From Paenarthrobacter sp. JL.01a (GTDB lineage Bacteria > Actinomycetota > Actinomycetes > Actinomycetales > Micrococcaceae): a stretch of 64,000 bases of DNA. The position numbers and the translations under genes were made by a program. How positions within the stretch are numbered: position 1 is the first letter of the stretch; every line of letters starts with the position of its first letter. The stretch covers positions 2,976,001 to 3,040,000 of the forward strand of contig NZ_CP104877.1 in the NCBI RefSeq assembly GCF_025452095.1. Reading direction: 5' to 3'. Of the stretch, positions 17,777-26,270 are shown in pieces. The notes beneath the pieces are model-generated. The model worked only from the letters and a program-made list of their open reading frames with translations. It was not told the origin of the DNA and ran no database searches.

Positions 17777-19252
17777 GTGTCACATCACCGGATAGCGCCC
17801 AACGTCGACGATTCATCGGACCAGCTCGCCGCAGCCCTCGCGGCCCTGAGGACGGAGCTGGAGCTGCCCGGCGAGTACCCAGTTGAGGCCGTGCAGGAGG
17901 CGCGCGACGCCGTCGAATCCCTTCACCTTCCCGACCGGGACCTGAAGGACATTCCGTTCGTGACGATCGACCCTGCGACGTCCACCGACCTCGACCAGGC
18001 CCTGTTCATTGAGCGTGCCGCCGAAGGGTACAAAGTCCTTTACGCGATCGCCGATGTTCCATCCTTCGTGGCTCCCGGAGGGGCCTTGGATGCGGAAACG
18101 AGGCATAGGGGCCAAACTCTTTACGCTCCAGACGGGCGTATTCCCCTACACCCCGAGATCATCAGCGAGAACGCCGGAAGCCTGCTGGCCAACCAGGACT
18201 GCGGGGCCTTCGTCTGGGACTTCGACCTGGATGCAAGGGCGGAAGTGGTGAACGTTTCCGTTGCGCGTGCCACGGTCCGCAGCCGCGCCAAACTCAGTTA
18301 CGCCGGCGCCCAGCAACAGATCGACGACGGAACGGCGCCGCCCGTACTTGAGCTCCTCAAGGAAGTTGGACTCAAAAGGGTCGAGTTGGAGCGGCTTCGC
18401 GGTGGGGCAAGCCTCAATATGCCCGAGCAGGAAATCGTCCAGGTGACCGACGGCGGGTACCGCATCATCGCAGCGCCCTCACTGCCGGTGGAGGACTGGA
18501 ATGCGCAGATCTCCCTCATGACAGGGATGGCAGCGGCCCAGCTCATGCTCGATGGCAAGATCGGCATCCTGCGGACCATGCCTGCCCCCGATGAAAGATC
18601 ACTGCAGCACTTCAGGCGGCAAACTGCAGCCCTGGGCAAGCCCTGGGACGGCAAGGTCTCCTACGGTGAGTATCTGCGGACACTGGACGCTTCCGATCCG
18701 AAACAGCTGGCCATCCTGCACTCCGCCGGGACGCTGTTCCGGGGCGCCGGCTATACGCCTTTTGATGGCGAAGTCCCCGAAACGGTGATCCAGGCAGCCA
18801 TCGGTGCCCCCTACGCCCACACCACCGCTCCGCTGAGGCGGCTCATCGACCGCTTTGTCCTGGTGATCTGCGAAGCACTGTGCAACAACAAGGAAATCCC
18901 CCGCTGGGCGCGCGAGGCCCTGCCGTCCTTGCCCGAGATCATGGGCGCTTCCGATCAATTGGCAGGGCGGTTGGAACGTGCGGCACTGGACACGGTGGAG
19001 GCCGCGCTGGTGGCGGGACATGTGGGCCAGGAGTTCGACGCCGTGGTGATCTCCGGCTCCAAGCCATCGAACGGGAACGGCAATAACAGCAACGGCAACG
19101 GCAACGGCGGCCCCTACGGCGTGGTGCAGATCGCTGAGCCCGCTGTCACGGCACGGTGTGACGGGGAACTGGAGTCCGGCACCAAGGTCAGGGTCCGCCT
19201 CGTGAAAGCGGAAATTGCCACCCGGGAGATCAGGTTTGAGCTCCTGGACTGA
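17777..19252 (+). CDS. RNB-domain ribonuclease (RNase II/R family)
   Basis: A 3'-5' exoribonuclease-type protein of 491 residues. The RNB catalytic region is clear: FVTIDPATSTDLDQALFIE with clustered aspartates, then YAIADVPSFVAPGGALDAE, RGQTLYAPDGRIPLHPE and APYAHTTAPLRRLIDRFV. It lacks the N-terminal cold-shock domains and a clear S1 domain of full RNase R, as in the short actinobacterial subgroup. A low-complexity Asn/Gly linker (residues ~432-449) precedes a small C-terminal segment. The GTG start has TACGCT 7 nt upstream and no ribosome site, suggesting a leaderless mRNA. Confidence 0.9.
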   Translation: MSHHRIAPNVDDSSDQLAAALAALRTELELPGEYPVEAVQEARDAVESLHLPDRDLKDIPFVTIDPATSTDLDQALFIERAAEGYKVLYAIADVPSFVAPGGALDAETRHRGQTLYAPDGRIPLHPEIISENAGSLLANQDCGAFVWDFDLDARAEVVNVSVARATVRSRAKLSYAGAQQQIDDGTAPPVLELLKEVGLKRVELERLRGGASLNMPEQEIVQVTDGGYRIIAAPSLPVEDWNAQISLMTGMAAAQLMLDGKIGILRTMPAPDERSLQHFRRQTAALGKPWDGKVSYGEYLRTLDASDPKQLAILHSAGTLFRGAGYTPFDGEVPETVIQAAIGAPYAHTTAPLRRLIDRFVLVICEALCNNKEIPRWAREALPSLPEIMGASDQLAGRLERAALDTVEAALVAGHVGQEFDAVVISGSKPSNGNGNNSNGNGNGGPYGVVQIAEPAVTARCDGELESGTKVRVRLVKAEIATREIRFELLD

Positions 19253-19527
19253 CGCGCTCTGCCGCACGATCCGGGCTTTATGGCTCCCAGAGGATAGACT
19301 GGGTGTGTAGTAATGGATGCCCGGTCGTTGATTCAGTTAATTTTTGAACTCAACAAGCCCGCCCCTACGCGATCTTGAGATGTACCAACTGGTCACCAGT
19401 GCCAGTACTTAGATAGCCCGCGATCGGCTTCCACTGGACTTGCTTGCGCGCCCGTTCTGCTCCGGTACGGCTATGCCGTCCCGTTGAGCATGCAGCGCCA
19501 ATGCCCAAATGAATAAGGAAACTCCCT
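19253..19527 (+). promoter_or_regulatory. Long 5' region of the DEAD-box helicase gene
   Basis: A 275-nt gap without a coding frame lies between the RNB gene and the helicase gene. AATAAGGAAACT just before the GTG is the ribosome site. Such long leaders are usual for cold-shock-type helicase genes, but no specific RNA element was recognised here. Confidence 0.35.
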
Positions 19528-21216
19528 GTGAGTGAATTGCACATCCATGAAGTCCTGACGGACTCCACCGGAACTGAAACCATCGAACCCGAGGAAACGA
19601 TCATCTCGGATGAGACGCCCCACGAGATCGAAGAGAAGTCGTTTGCGGACTACAACGTCCGTGCCGACATCGTCGAATCACTGGCTGACGCCGGGATTAC
19701 CCACCCCTTCCCCATCCAGGCGATGACCCTTCCCGTCGCTTTGAGCGGCCACGACATCATCGGCCAGGCCAAGACGGGTACCGGCAAGACACTTGGCTTC
19801 GGCATTCCCGCGTTGCAGCGCGTCATCGGCAGGGACGATGCCGGCTACGAGAAACTCGCTGTCCCCGGCGCCCCGCAGGCCTTGGTCATCGTCCCCACCC
19901 GTGAACTTGCCGTGCAGGTGGCCAACGACCTCCAGGCTGCGTCCCGGAAGCGCAATGCGCGCATTGCCACCATTTACGGCGGCCGTGCCTACGAGCCCCA
20001 GATCGAAGCCCTGCAGAAGGGCGTCGAAATCGTCGTTGGCACCCCCGGCCGCTTGATCGACCTCTACAAGCAGAAGCACCTGAGCTTGAAGAACGTCAAG
20101 ATGGTCATCCTTGATGAGGCCGACGAAATGCTGGATCTCGGCTTCCTTCCCGACGTCGAGACCCTGATTGCCGGCACTCCCGCAGTACGCCAGACCCTCT
20201 TGTTCTCGGCCACCATGCCTGGACCGGTCATCGCCATGGCACGCCGCTACATGACGCAGCCCACCCACATCCGGGCCGCCGACCCGAACGATGAAGGCCT
20301 GACCAAGCGCGACATCCGCCAGCTCATCTACCGTGCACACAGCATGGACAAGACCGAAGTTGTGGCCCGCATCCTCCAAGCCAAGGGCCGCGGACGCACC
20401 GTAATCTTCACCAAGACCAAGCGCACCGCTGCAAAGGTTGCCGAAGAACTGGTGGACCGTGGCTTCGCCGCCGCTGCCATCCACGGTGACCTGGGACAGG
20501 GCGCCCGCGAACAGGCCCTGCGTGCCTTCCGCAACAACAAGGTGGACGTTCTGGTGGCGACCGACGTCGCCGCCCGCGGTATCGACGTCGAGGACGTCAC
20601 CCACGTCATCAACTACCAATGCGTCGAGGACGAGAAGATCTACCTGCACCGTGTTGGCCGTACCGGCCGTGCAGGCAACAAGGGCACTGCCGTGACTTTC
20701 GTTGACTGGGATGATGTCCCGCGCTGGGCCCTGATCAACAAGGCTCTTGGACTTAACGTTCCGGAACCTGTCGAGACCTACTCGTCATCACCGCACCTCT
20801 ACACCGACCTCGACATCCCCGAGGGCACCAAGGGCCGCCTGCCCCGTAACAAGCGTGTCCTCGCCGGCGTCGAGGCCGAGGTCCTGGAGGACCTGGGCGA
20901 GACCGGCAAGAAGAACTCACGCTCCGGCGGTTCCGGCCGCGACGGCGGCCGTGACGGCAAGCGCGACGGCGGCCGCGGCCGCAAGTCCACCGACTCGGGC
21001 GAAAGCAAGGGCGACGGCGGACGCAACCGGACGCGTCGCCGTCGTACCTCTGAAGGCGAAGCAGCTCCGGCCGCAGGTGCCACGGAATCCCGCACTGCGA
21101 CCGCGGGCAATGCCGAAAAGCCCGCACGCGCACGTCGTACCCGTACGCGCCGCCGCAATGGCGAAGTTGTTTCAGGCGAGTCGGCTTCGGCCCAGCCGGG
21201 CAACGCCGAGGCCTAA
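19528..21216 (+). CDS. DEAD-box ATP-dependent RNA helicase
   Basis: Unwinds RNA in ribosome assembly or mRNA decay. All helicase motifs are present in 562 residues: Q-motif HPFPIQAM (59-66), Walker A AKTGTGKT (81-88), PTRELAVQV, TPGRLID, DEAD (ILDEADEMLDLG), SAT (LFSATMP), ATDVAARGIDVEDV and HRVGRTGRAG. The C-terminal ~130 residues are Arg/Gly/Ala-rich low complexity, rich in RDGGR- and TRRRR-like blocks, probably an RNA-binding tail. It is 8 nt upstream of a DNA methyltransferase gene, so the two are probably co-transcribed. Confidence 0.95.
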   Translation: MSELHIHEVLTDSTGTETIEPEETIISDETPHEIEEKSFADYNVRADIVESLADAGITHPFPIQAMTLPVALSGHDIIGQAKTGTGKTLGFGIPALQRVIGRDDAGYEKLAVPGAPQALVIVPTRELAVQVANDLQAASRKRNARIATIYGGRAYEPQIEALQKGVEIVVGTPGRLIDLYKQKHLSLKNVKMVILDEADEMLDLGFLPDVETLIAGTPAVRQTLLFSATMPGPVIAMARRYMTQPTHIRAADPNDEGLTKRDIRQLIYRAHSMDKTEVVARILQAKGRGRTVIFTKTKRTAAKVAEELVDRGFAAAAIHGDLGQGAREQALRAFRNNKVDVLVATDVAARGIDVEDVTHVINYQCVEDEKIYLHRVGRTGRAGNKGTAVTFVDWDDVPRWALINKALGLNVPEPVETYSSSPHLYTDLDIPEGTKGRLPRNKRVLAGVEAEVLEDLGETGKKNSRSGGSGRDGGRDGKRDGGRGRKSTDSGESKGDGGRNRTRRRRTSEGEAAPAAGATESRTATAGNAEKPARARRTRTRRRNGEVVSGESASAQPGNAEA

Positions 21217-21224
21217 AACCTTCA

Positions 21225-22109
21225 ATGGCTGAAACTGTTTGGGCGCCGGACGGCGGCAACATGGTGGTGCACGCGGATAACGCGGAATTCCTTCCAACGC
21301 TGCCGGACGGCGCCTTCACACTCATTTACGTGGACCCGCCCTTCAACACGGGCCGGGTCCAGCGGCGCCAGGAGACCCGCATGGTCCGCAACGCCGACGG
21401 CGACGGCGACCGCGTGGGGTTCAAGGGCCGCTCCTATGACACCATCAAGGGTGCCCTGCACAGCTACGACGACGCTTTCAGCGACTACTGGTCCTTCCTC
21501 GAGCCCAAGCTCGTGGAAGCGTGGCGGCTGCTGGCCGACGACGGCACCTTGTACCTGCACCTCGATTACCGCGAGGTCCACTACGCCAAAGTGATGCTGG
21601 ACGCGATCTTCGGCAGGGAGTGCTTCCTGAACGAGATCATCTGGGCCTATGACTACGGCGCCCGGGCCAAGAACCGCTGGCCCACCAAGCACGACAACAT
21701 CCTTGTCTACGTCAAGAACCCCGCCAAGTACCACTTCGACAACGAGGAAGTGGACCGCGAGCCCTACATGGCTCCGGGCCTGGTGACCCCAGCCAAGCGC
21801 GAGCGTGGAAAGCTGCCTACCGACGTTTGGTGGCACACCATCGTCTCCCCCACCGGGCGCGAAAAGACCGGCTACCCCACCCAGAAACCCGAAGGACTGG
21901 TGCGCAGGATCGTCTCCGCTTCGAGCCGCAAGGACGACTGGTGCCTGGACTTCTTCGCGGGCTCGGGAACCCTCGGCGCCGTGGCCGCCAAGCTGGGCCG
22001 CCGTTTTGTGTGCGTGGACCAGAACGAACAAGCCATCGAGGTCATGCGGAAACGCCTGGGCAGCAAGGCCGGATTCCACGAGCTGTTGCCGACCGGCCTC
22101 CAAGCCTGA
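21225..22109 (+). CDS. Site-specific DNA methyltransferase, beta-type order (orphan)
   Basis: An amino-methyltransferase (N6-adenine or N4-cytosine) of 294 residues. The catalytic motif IV LIYVDPPFNTGR (DPPF at 37-40) precedes the target region (FLNEIIWAYDYGARAKNRW). The SAM-binding motif I FFAGSGTLGAVAAKLGRRF comes near the C-terminus with FVCVDQNEQA. This order is that of the beta class. No restriction endonuclease or specificity gene is adjacent; it follows a DEAD-box helicase by 8 nt and lacks an obvious ribosome site. A solitary, regulatory-type methylase is the simplest reading. The recognition site is unknown. Confidence 0.88.
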   Translation: MAETVWAPDGGNMVVHADNAEFLPTLPDGAFTLIYVDPPFNTGRVQRRQETRMVRNADGDGDRVGFKGRSYDTIKGALHSYDDAFSDYWSFLEPKLVEAWRLLADDGTLYLHLDYREVHYAKVMLDAIFGRECFLNEIIWAYDYGARAKNRWPTKHDNILVYVKNPAKYHFDNEEVDREPYMAPGLVTPAKRERGKLPTDVWWHTIVSPTGREKTGYPTQKPEGLVRRIVSASSRKDDWCLDFFAGSGTLGAVAAKLGRRFVCVDQNEQAIEVMRKRLGSKAGFHELLPTGLQA

Positions 22110-22149
22110 CCAAGCGGCACTGATCGCCGGTGATCGGGCAAGGGCCTGC

Positions 22150-22758
22150 TTAGGCCGCGCCCTTCACGAACGCCGTCACGGAGTCCGCAATCATCTGCAC
22201 GGCAATGGCGGACAACAACAAACCTGCGATCCGGGTGACCAGCTCCACGCCGTTCTCACCGAGGACGCGTTGGACCACGCCTGCGAAGCGCATCGCGAGG
22301 TAGAGCGAGGCCAAAACCACCGCGATACCGGTCCCCACGGCGAGGTAGTCTGACAGTTCAGTGGACTGCTGCACGAACACCATCACCGCAACGATCGCAC
22401 CGGGCCCGGCCATGAGCGGCGTTCCCAGGGGCACAAAGGCGACATTCTTGTACTTGGCCGCGTTCTCCTCGCCGCTGGTGTTGCCTGTCAGCAGCTGCAA
22501 GGCGATAAGCACCAGAAGCAAACCGCCCGCGCCCTGCAAGGCAGCCAACGAGATATGCATGTAGTTCAGGATCGACTGGCCGAAGATCGCAAACAGGACA
22601 ATCACGCCGGTAGCGACCAAGAGTGCCTGAAAAGCTGAACGGTTCCGGTCCTTCGCCGACAACTGGGCCGTCAGGGACATGAAGATCGGCACCGTTCCCG
22701 GCGGATCCATGATGACGAACAGGGTAACGATCACCGAGGCCAGCAGTTGCAGGTCCAT
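22150..22758 (-). CDS. MarC-family integral membrane protein
   Basis: A 202-residue protein with about six membrane segments. It has the family signatures VIVTLFVIMDPPGTVPIFMSLT at the N-terminus and AFVPLGTPLMAGPGAIVAVMV in the middle, and AGLLLSAIAVQMIADSV near the end. The family has no proven transport substrate despite its name. A GGAGAGGGG ribosome site precedes the ATG. It is 31 nt downstream of the PHP gene, likely the same operon. Confidence 0.92.
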   Translation of the reverse strand: MDLQLLASVIVTLFVIMDPPGTVPIFMSLTAQLSAKDRNRSAFQALLVATGVIVLFAIFGQSILNYMHISLAALQGAGGLLLVLIALQLLTGNTSGEENAAKYKNVAFVPLGTPLMAGPGAIVAVMVFVQQSTELSDYLAVGTGIAVVLASLYLAMRFAGVVQRVLGENGVELVTRIAGLLLSAIAVQMIADSVTAFVKGAA

Positions 22759-22789
22759 CAGCGGGCCCCTCTCCCCGGGCGGGTCCTCT

Positions 22790-23635
22790 TCACCGGACCA
22801 CCGTGCTGCCAGTCGCCAGCTCTTCGATCCGCGCCAGTACTTCCGGGGTGGTCAGGTTCTCCCCCAGCAGGTTCGGTTTGCCGGTCCCGTGGTAGTCGGA
22901 GGAACCGGTCATCAGCAGACCGTGTTCGGCGGCCAGGGCACGCAGGAACCTCCGGCCCTCTTCCGGGTTGTCCCGGTGTTCAACTTCCACGCCCAGCAAG
23001 CCGGCGTCGATCATGTCCCGGTACGTCGCTTCTCCCACGGTGCGTCCCCTGGAGGACGCCACCGGATGGGCGAAGACAGGTACGCCTCCCGCTGCGCGGA
23101 CAAGCTCGACGGCGAGGGCGGGGTCGGGTGCATAGTGCTGCACGAAGTACCGCGAATGTGAGGTCAGGATGGTGGTGAAAGCCTCGGTGCGGTCGGCCAC
23201 GACCCCCGCCGCCACCAAGGCATCGGCAATGTGTGGCCGGCCCACGGTCGCGCCGGGAGCTACGTGGTGGATGACGTCATCCCATGTCAATGGATAATCT
23301 TCGGACAACAACGTGACCATGTGCTCGGCACGTGTGAGGCGGGCGTCCTTGGACTTGGTGATTTCCTCCAGCAGCCCGGCATGGCCGGGATCGTGGAGGT
23401 AGCTGAGCAGATGGACGCTGATCCCCTTGTCCGTCCGACAGGAGATCTCCATGCCCGGGACGAATGCAATGCCATGTTCCCTTGCCGCGGCGGCTGCCGA
23501 TTCCCAGCCATCCGTGGAGTCGTGGTCGGTCAGGGCGACGGCGTCGAGCCCCGCGGCCACGGCGGAAACAATCACGCCGGTCGGTGTCTCAGTCCCATCG
23601 GAAACATTCGAGTGCGCATGCAGGTCTATCCTCAC
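22790..23635 (-). CDS. PHP-domain phosphoesterase
   Basis: A 281-residue metal-dependent phosphatase. The PHP motifs are IDLHAHSNVSDGTETP (HxH at the start), AVALTDHDSTDGW and FVPGMEISCR. It also has GATVGRPHIADALVAAG, PVFAHPVASSRG and LLMTGSSDYHG, matching the YciV/RnaAM-type group that hydrolyses 3',5'-nucleoside bisphosphates or short RNA 5' ends. The GTG at 23635 is preceded by TAGGCT with a 6-nt spacer, suggesting a leaderless transcript. Confidence 0.9.
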   Translation of the reverse strand: MRIDLHAHSNVSDGTETPTGVIVSAVAAGLDAVALTDHDSTDGWESAAAAAREHGIAFVPGMEISCRTDKGISVHLLSYLHDPGHAGLLEEITKSKDARLTRAEHMVTLLSEDYPLTWDDVIHHVAPGATVGRPHIADALVAAGVVADRTEAFTTILTSHSRYFVQHYAPDPALAVELVRAAGGVPVFAHPVASSRGRTVGEATYRDMIDAGLLGVEVEHRDNPEEGRRFLRALAAEHGLLMTGSSDYHGTGKPNLLGENLTTPEVLARIEELATGSTVVR

Positions 23636-23641
23636 TTTCCC

Positions 23642-23647
23642 AGCCTA
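23642..23647 (-). promoter_or_regulatory. Leaderless-type -10 box of the PHP gene
   Basis: TAGGCT on the minus strand ends 6 nt before the GTG at 23635, with no Shine-Dalgarno between. Confidence 0.5.
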
Positions 23648-23715
23648 TGGGATGAGCGCCTGTTTGGCCGGTTGCGCCGTTGGCCTCCTCAAGGAACTGG
23701 TGGGACGATGTAACG

Positions 23716-25299
23716 GTGAACGATGCCGAAAACACCCAAAACCTGGACTCCTCCAATTCCCAGCCGCTGCAGGAGCGCGTCAACAACCGCTCACAGAGGC
23801 CCACGTCTGATGCCTTCAAGGCATTCATGGCCAGCAACTGGGCTCCCGCCCCGCAGGTGACCCCTGCCCGGGATGCTGTTGCAGACCACGCCGCACGCCG
23901 CCGTCGTACCATCTCCGAACTGTTCAAGGGCGAACGGCTTGTTATCCCGGCCGGGCCGCTGAAGGTCCGCTCGAACGACTGCGACTACCGCTTCCGTCCC
24001 CACTCCGGCTTCGCACACCTGACCGGACTGGGCCTGGACCACGAGCCCGACGCCGTCCTGATTCTTGAGCCGGTTGCCGAAGGAAAGGGCGACGACGGCG
24101 GTCACCACACTGCCACGCTCTACTTCCGTCCGCTCGCGGGCCGCGATACCGAACAGTTCTACGCCGATTCCCGGGCCGGCGAGTTCTGGATTGGCGCCCG
24201 TCCTACGCTCGCTGAATTCGAAGCCCGCCTGGGGCTGCCCACCGCGCACATCGCCGAACTGGAAATGGCCATCACCAAGAATGTTGGTGCCCCGGAAATC
24301 GGTGGCATCTCCATCCGCCTCGTCCGCAAGGTCGACGAAAACATCGATGCACTGGTGGATACGGCCCGCTACAACACGGCCAAGGATCCCGAAAACCTGG
24401 ACCTCGGCGAACTCGATGCCCTGGACGAGAAGCTCAGTGAAGCCCTCTCCGAGCTGCGCCTGATCAAGGACGAATGGGAAATCGAGCAAATGAAGATCGC
24501 GGTGGCTGCCACCGTTGAGGGCTTCGCCGACGTCGTCCGCGCCCTTCCCCGCGCCCTCACCCACCCCCGCGGCGAGCGTGTTGTTGAAGGCGCGTTCTTC
24601 GCACGGGCCCGTGAAGAAGGCAACGAGCTCGGCTACGACACCATCGCAGCCGCAGGTAACAACGCAACGGTCCTGCACTGGACGCGAAACTCGGGAACAG
24701 TCAACGCCGGGGAGCTTCTCCTCCTCGACGCGGGTGTGGAAGCCGACTCCCTCTACACGGCTGACGTCACCCGGACGATGCCGGCGACCGGTACCTTCAC
24801 CGACGTCCAGCGCAAGGTCTACGAGGCAGTACTGGACGCCGCCGACGCCGGCTTTGCCGCGGCACAGCCTGGCGTAAAGTTCCGCGACATCCACACAGCG
24901 GCCACGACCGTCCTGGCCGAACGCCTGGCCGAGTGGGGCCTGCTGCCCGTCTCCGTCGAGGAAGCCATCAGCCCCGAAGGCCAGCAGCACCGGCGCTGGA
25001 TGCCGCATGGAACCAGCCACCACCTGGGCCTGGACGTCCACGACTGTGCCCAGGCCAAGCGTGAGCTCTACCTCGACGGAATCCTTACCGAGGGTATGGT
25101 CTTCACGATCGAACCCGGCCTGTACTTCAAGGACGAGGACCTGGCGATCCCGGAGGAATACCGTGGGATCGGTGTCCGGATCGAGGACGACATCCTTATG
25201 ACCGCGGACGGTCCCGTCAACCTCAGCGCCGCCCTGCCGCGCAAGGCGGACGACGTCGAGTCCTGGATGGCGGGTATCTACCAGGACGCCCAGGGCTAA
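23716..25299 (+). CDS. pepP: Xaa-Pro aminopeptidase (aminopeptidase P, M24B)
   Basis: Removes N-terminal residues next to proline. It has 527 residues, with an N-terminal aminopeptidase P domain (FKGERLVIPAGPLKVR, YRFRPHSGFAHLTGL). The pita-bread metallopeptidase domain shows the metal ligands: LLLLDAGVEADSLYTADVTRT (Asp, Asp), GTSHHLGLDVHD (His), EGMVFTIEPGLYF (Glu) and GIGVRIEDDILMT (Glu). The frame is open from 23680, but the GTG at 23716 (VNDAENTQNLDSS) is the likely start. It acts in cytosolic peptide turnover. Confidence 0.94.
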   Translation: MNDAENTQNLDSSNSQPLQERVNNRSQRPTSDAFKAFMASNWAPAPQVTPARDAVADHAARRRRTISELFKGERLVIPAGPLKVRSNDCDYRFRPHSGFAHLTGLGLDHEPDAVLILEPVAEGKGDDGGHHTATLYFRPLAGRDTEQFYADSRAGEFWIGARPTLAEFEARLGLPTAHIAELEMAITKNVGAPEIGGISIRLVRKVDENIDALVDTARYNTAKDPENLDLGELDALDEKLSEALSELRLIKDEWEIEQMKIAVAATVEGFADVVRALPRALTHPRGERVVEGAFFARAREEGNELGYDTIAAAGNNATVLHWTRNSGTVNAGELLLLDAGVEADSLYTADVTRTMPATGTFTDVQRKVYEAVLDAADAGFAAAQPGVKFRDIHTAATTVLAERLAEWGLLPVSVEEAISPEGQQHRRWMPHGTSHHLGLDVHDCAQAKRELYLDGILTEGMVFTIEPGLYFKDEDLAIPEEYRGIGVRIEDDILMTADGPVNLSAALPRKADDVESWMAGIYQDAQG

Positions 25300-25334
25300 G
25301 CTGCCGCTTCAGGCAGGCCCATCACGGCAGCAAA

Positions 25335-25370
25335 AAGGGAAGGCCACCGGTAGTCCGGTGGCCTTCCCTT
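25335..25370. terminator. Bidirectional terminator between pepP and the stress-protein gene
   Basis: Perfect 16-bp arms 25335-25350 and 25355-25370 with loop TAGT lie between convergent genes. A T-rich tail on the plus strand and an A/T flank on the minus side fit termination in both directions. Confidence 0.85.
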
Positions 25371-25381
25371 TGTCTACTGCG

Positions 25382-26194
25382 CTATTGCTTGTGCGTGCCT
25401 TCAGGACCGGCCTGCTGCGCGTCGTCCTGCGGGGCGTCAGCTTGTCCCTGTCCCTCAGTCACCCGCACCCCGTACTGCGGACGGCCGTCGGGAAGGTCCG
25501 GGTAACGGACGGCTGCCGGAGTGGGGTTCTGCACCGGATGTTGGGCGGCGGCAGAAGCGCCCTGGCCGCTGGCAGTGTCCTGGCCGGATTCGGGACCGCG
25601 TTGACCGTAGGGGTCATTCCACGTGGTGGGGCGCTCGGGGGCTTGGCCCGGTTGCTGGAACGGCTGGTTCTGCGGGGCGTAGCTGTTTTGATGTGCCTGT
25701 GACGGGTTCATCGGCAGCTGCTGGAGCAGCCGGCGTGCCTCGTGGGACGCTTCCCGGGCCACGATGACGTCATAGTTCGTGGCCACCACCTGGCTGGTGG
25801 AGGTGAAGTCGCGCTTGCCGCGCTGGGTGGCGTAGGTGACGATGCCGAAGAGCATGAAGAATGCCGCACCCATCAAGACCGAAGTGATGATGGAGAACGG
25901 ACCGCCCGCGGGGGTGAAGAAGGACAGCATGACGCCGACGAAGAGGCCGAACCACATGCCGCTCAGGGCCCCGGACAACGCCACCCTCGGGTAGCTCAGG
26001 CGGCCGGTGACACGCTCCACCATTTTGAGGTCGTTGCCAACGATCGACACCAGCTGAACCGGGAACTGCTGGTCAGCGAGATAGTCCACCGCCTTCTGGG
26101 CATCCAAATAAGAGGTGTATGAGCCCACGGTGTCGCCTTGGGGCACGCTGCGGGATTCCTCGATAGCTTTGGGACCACCAAAAATGTTAGACAT
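25382..26194 (-). CDS. General stress protein family membrane protein
   Basis: A 270-residue protein. An N-terminal general-stress-protein (YflT-like) domain (GSYTSYLDAQKAVDYLADQQ, VSIVGNDLKMVERVTGRLSY) is followed by two hydrophobic segments (ALSGALSGMWFGLFVGVML and IITSVLMGAAFFMLFGIVTY). A Pro/Gln/Gly-rich disordered tail covers the last ~110 residues. The frame runs far upstream to 26851, but that part is the shadow of the opposite gene. The ATG at 26194 is preceded by CACAAT with a 6-nt spacer. The function is unknown; it is divergent from the MgtE-sensor-like gene. Confidence 0.85.
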   Translation of the reverse strand: MSNIFGGPKAIEESRSVPQGDTVGSYTSYLDAQKAVDYLADQQFPVQLVSIVGNDLKMVERVTGRLSYPRVALSGALSGMWFGLFVGVMLSFFTPAGGPFSIITSVLMGAAFFMLFGIVTYATQRGKRDFTSTSQVVATNYDVIVAREASHEARRLLQQLPMNPSQAHQNSYAPQNQPFQQPGQAPERPTTWNDPYGQRGPESGQDTASGQGASAAAQHPVQNPTPAAVRYPDLPDGRPQYGVRVTEGQGQADAPQDDAQQAGPEGTHKQ

Positions 26195-26258
26195 AGCCCC
26201 ATTGTGGCCCATGGACATGTGAAGCGGCTGGAATTCAGCTAAAAGAGAGCAGACTCGG

Positions 26259-26264
26259 TAGCCT
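26259..26264 (+). promoter_or_regulatory. Leaderless-type -10 box
   Basis: TAGCCT with a 6-nt spacer precedes the ATG at 26271; there is no ribosome site. Confidence 0.5.
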
Positions 26265-26270
26265 GTAAAC

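Noticed and set aside
19068..19115. Possible tandem repeat or CRISPR-like array
   Set aside because: It is a short in-frame Asn/Gly coding tract; there are no spaced direct repeats. No CRISPR array was found in the window.
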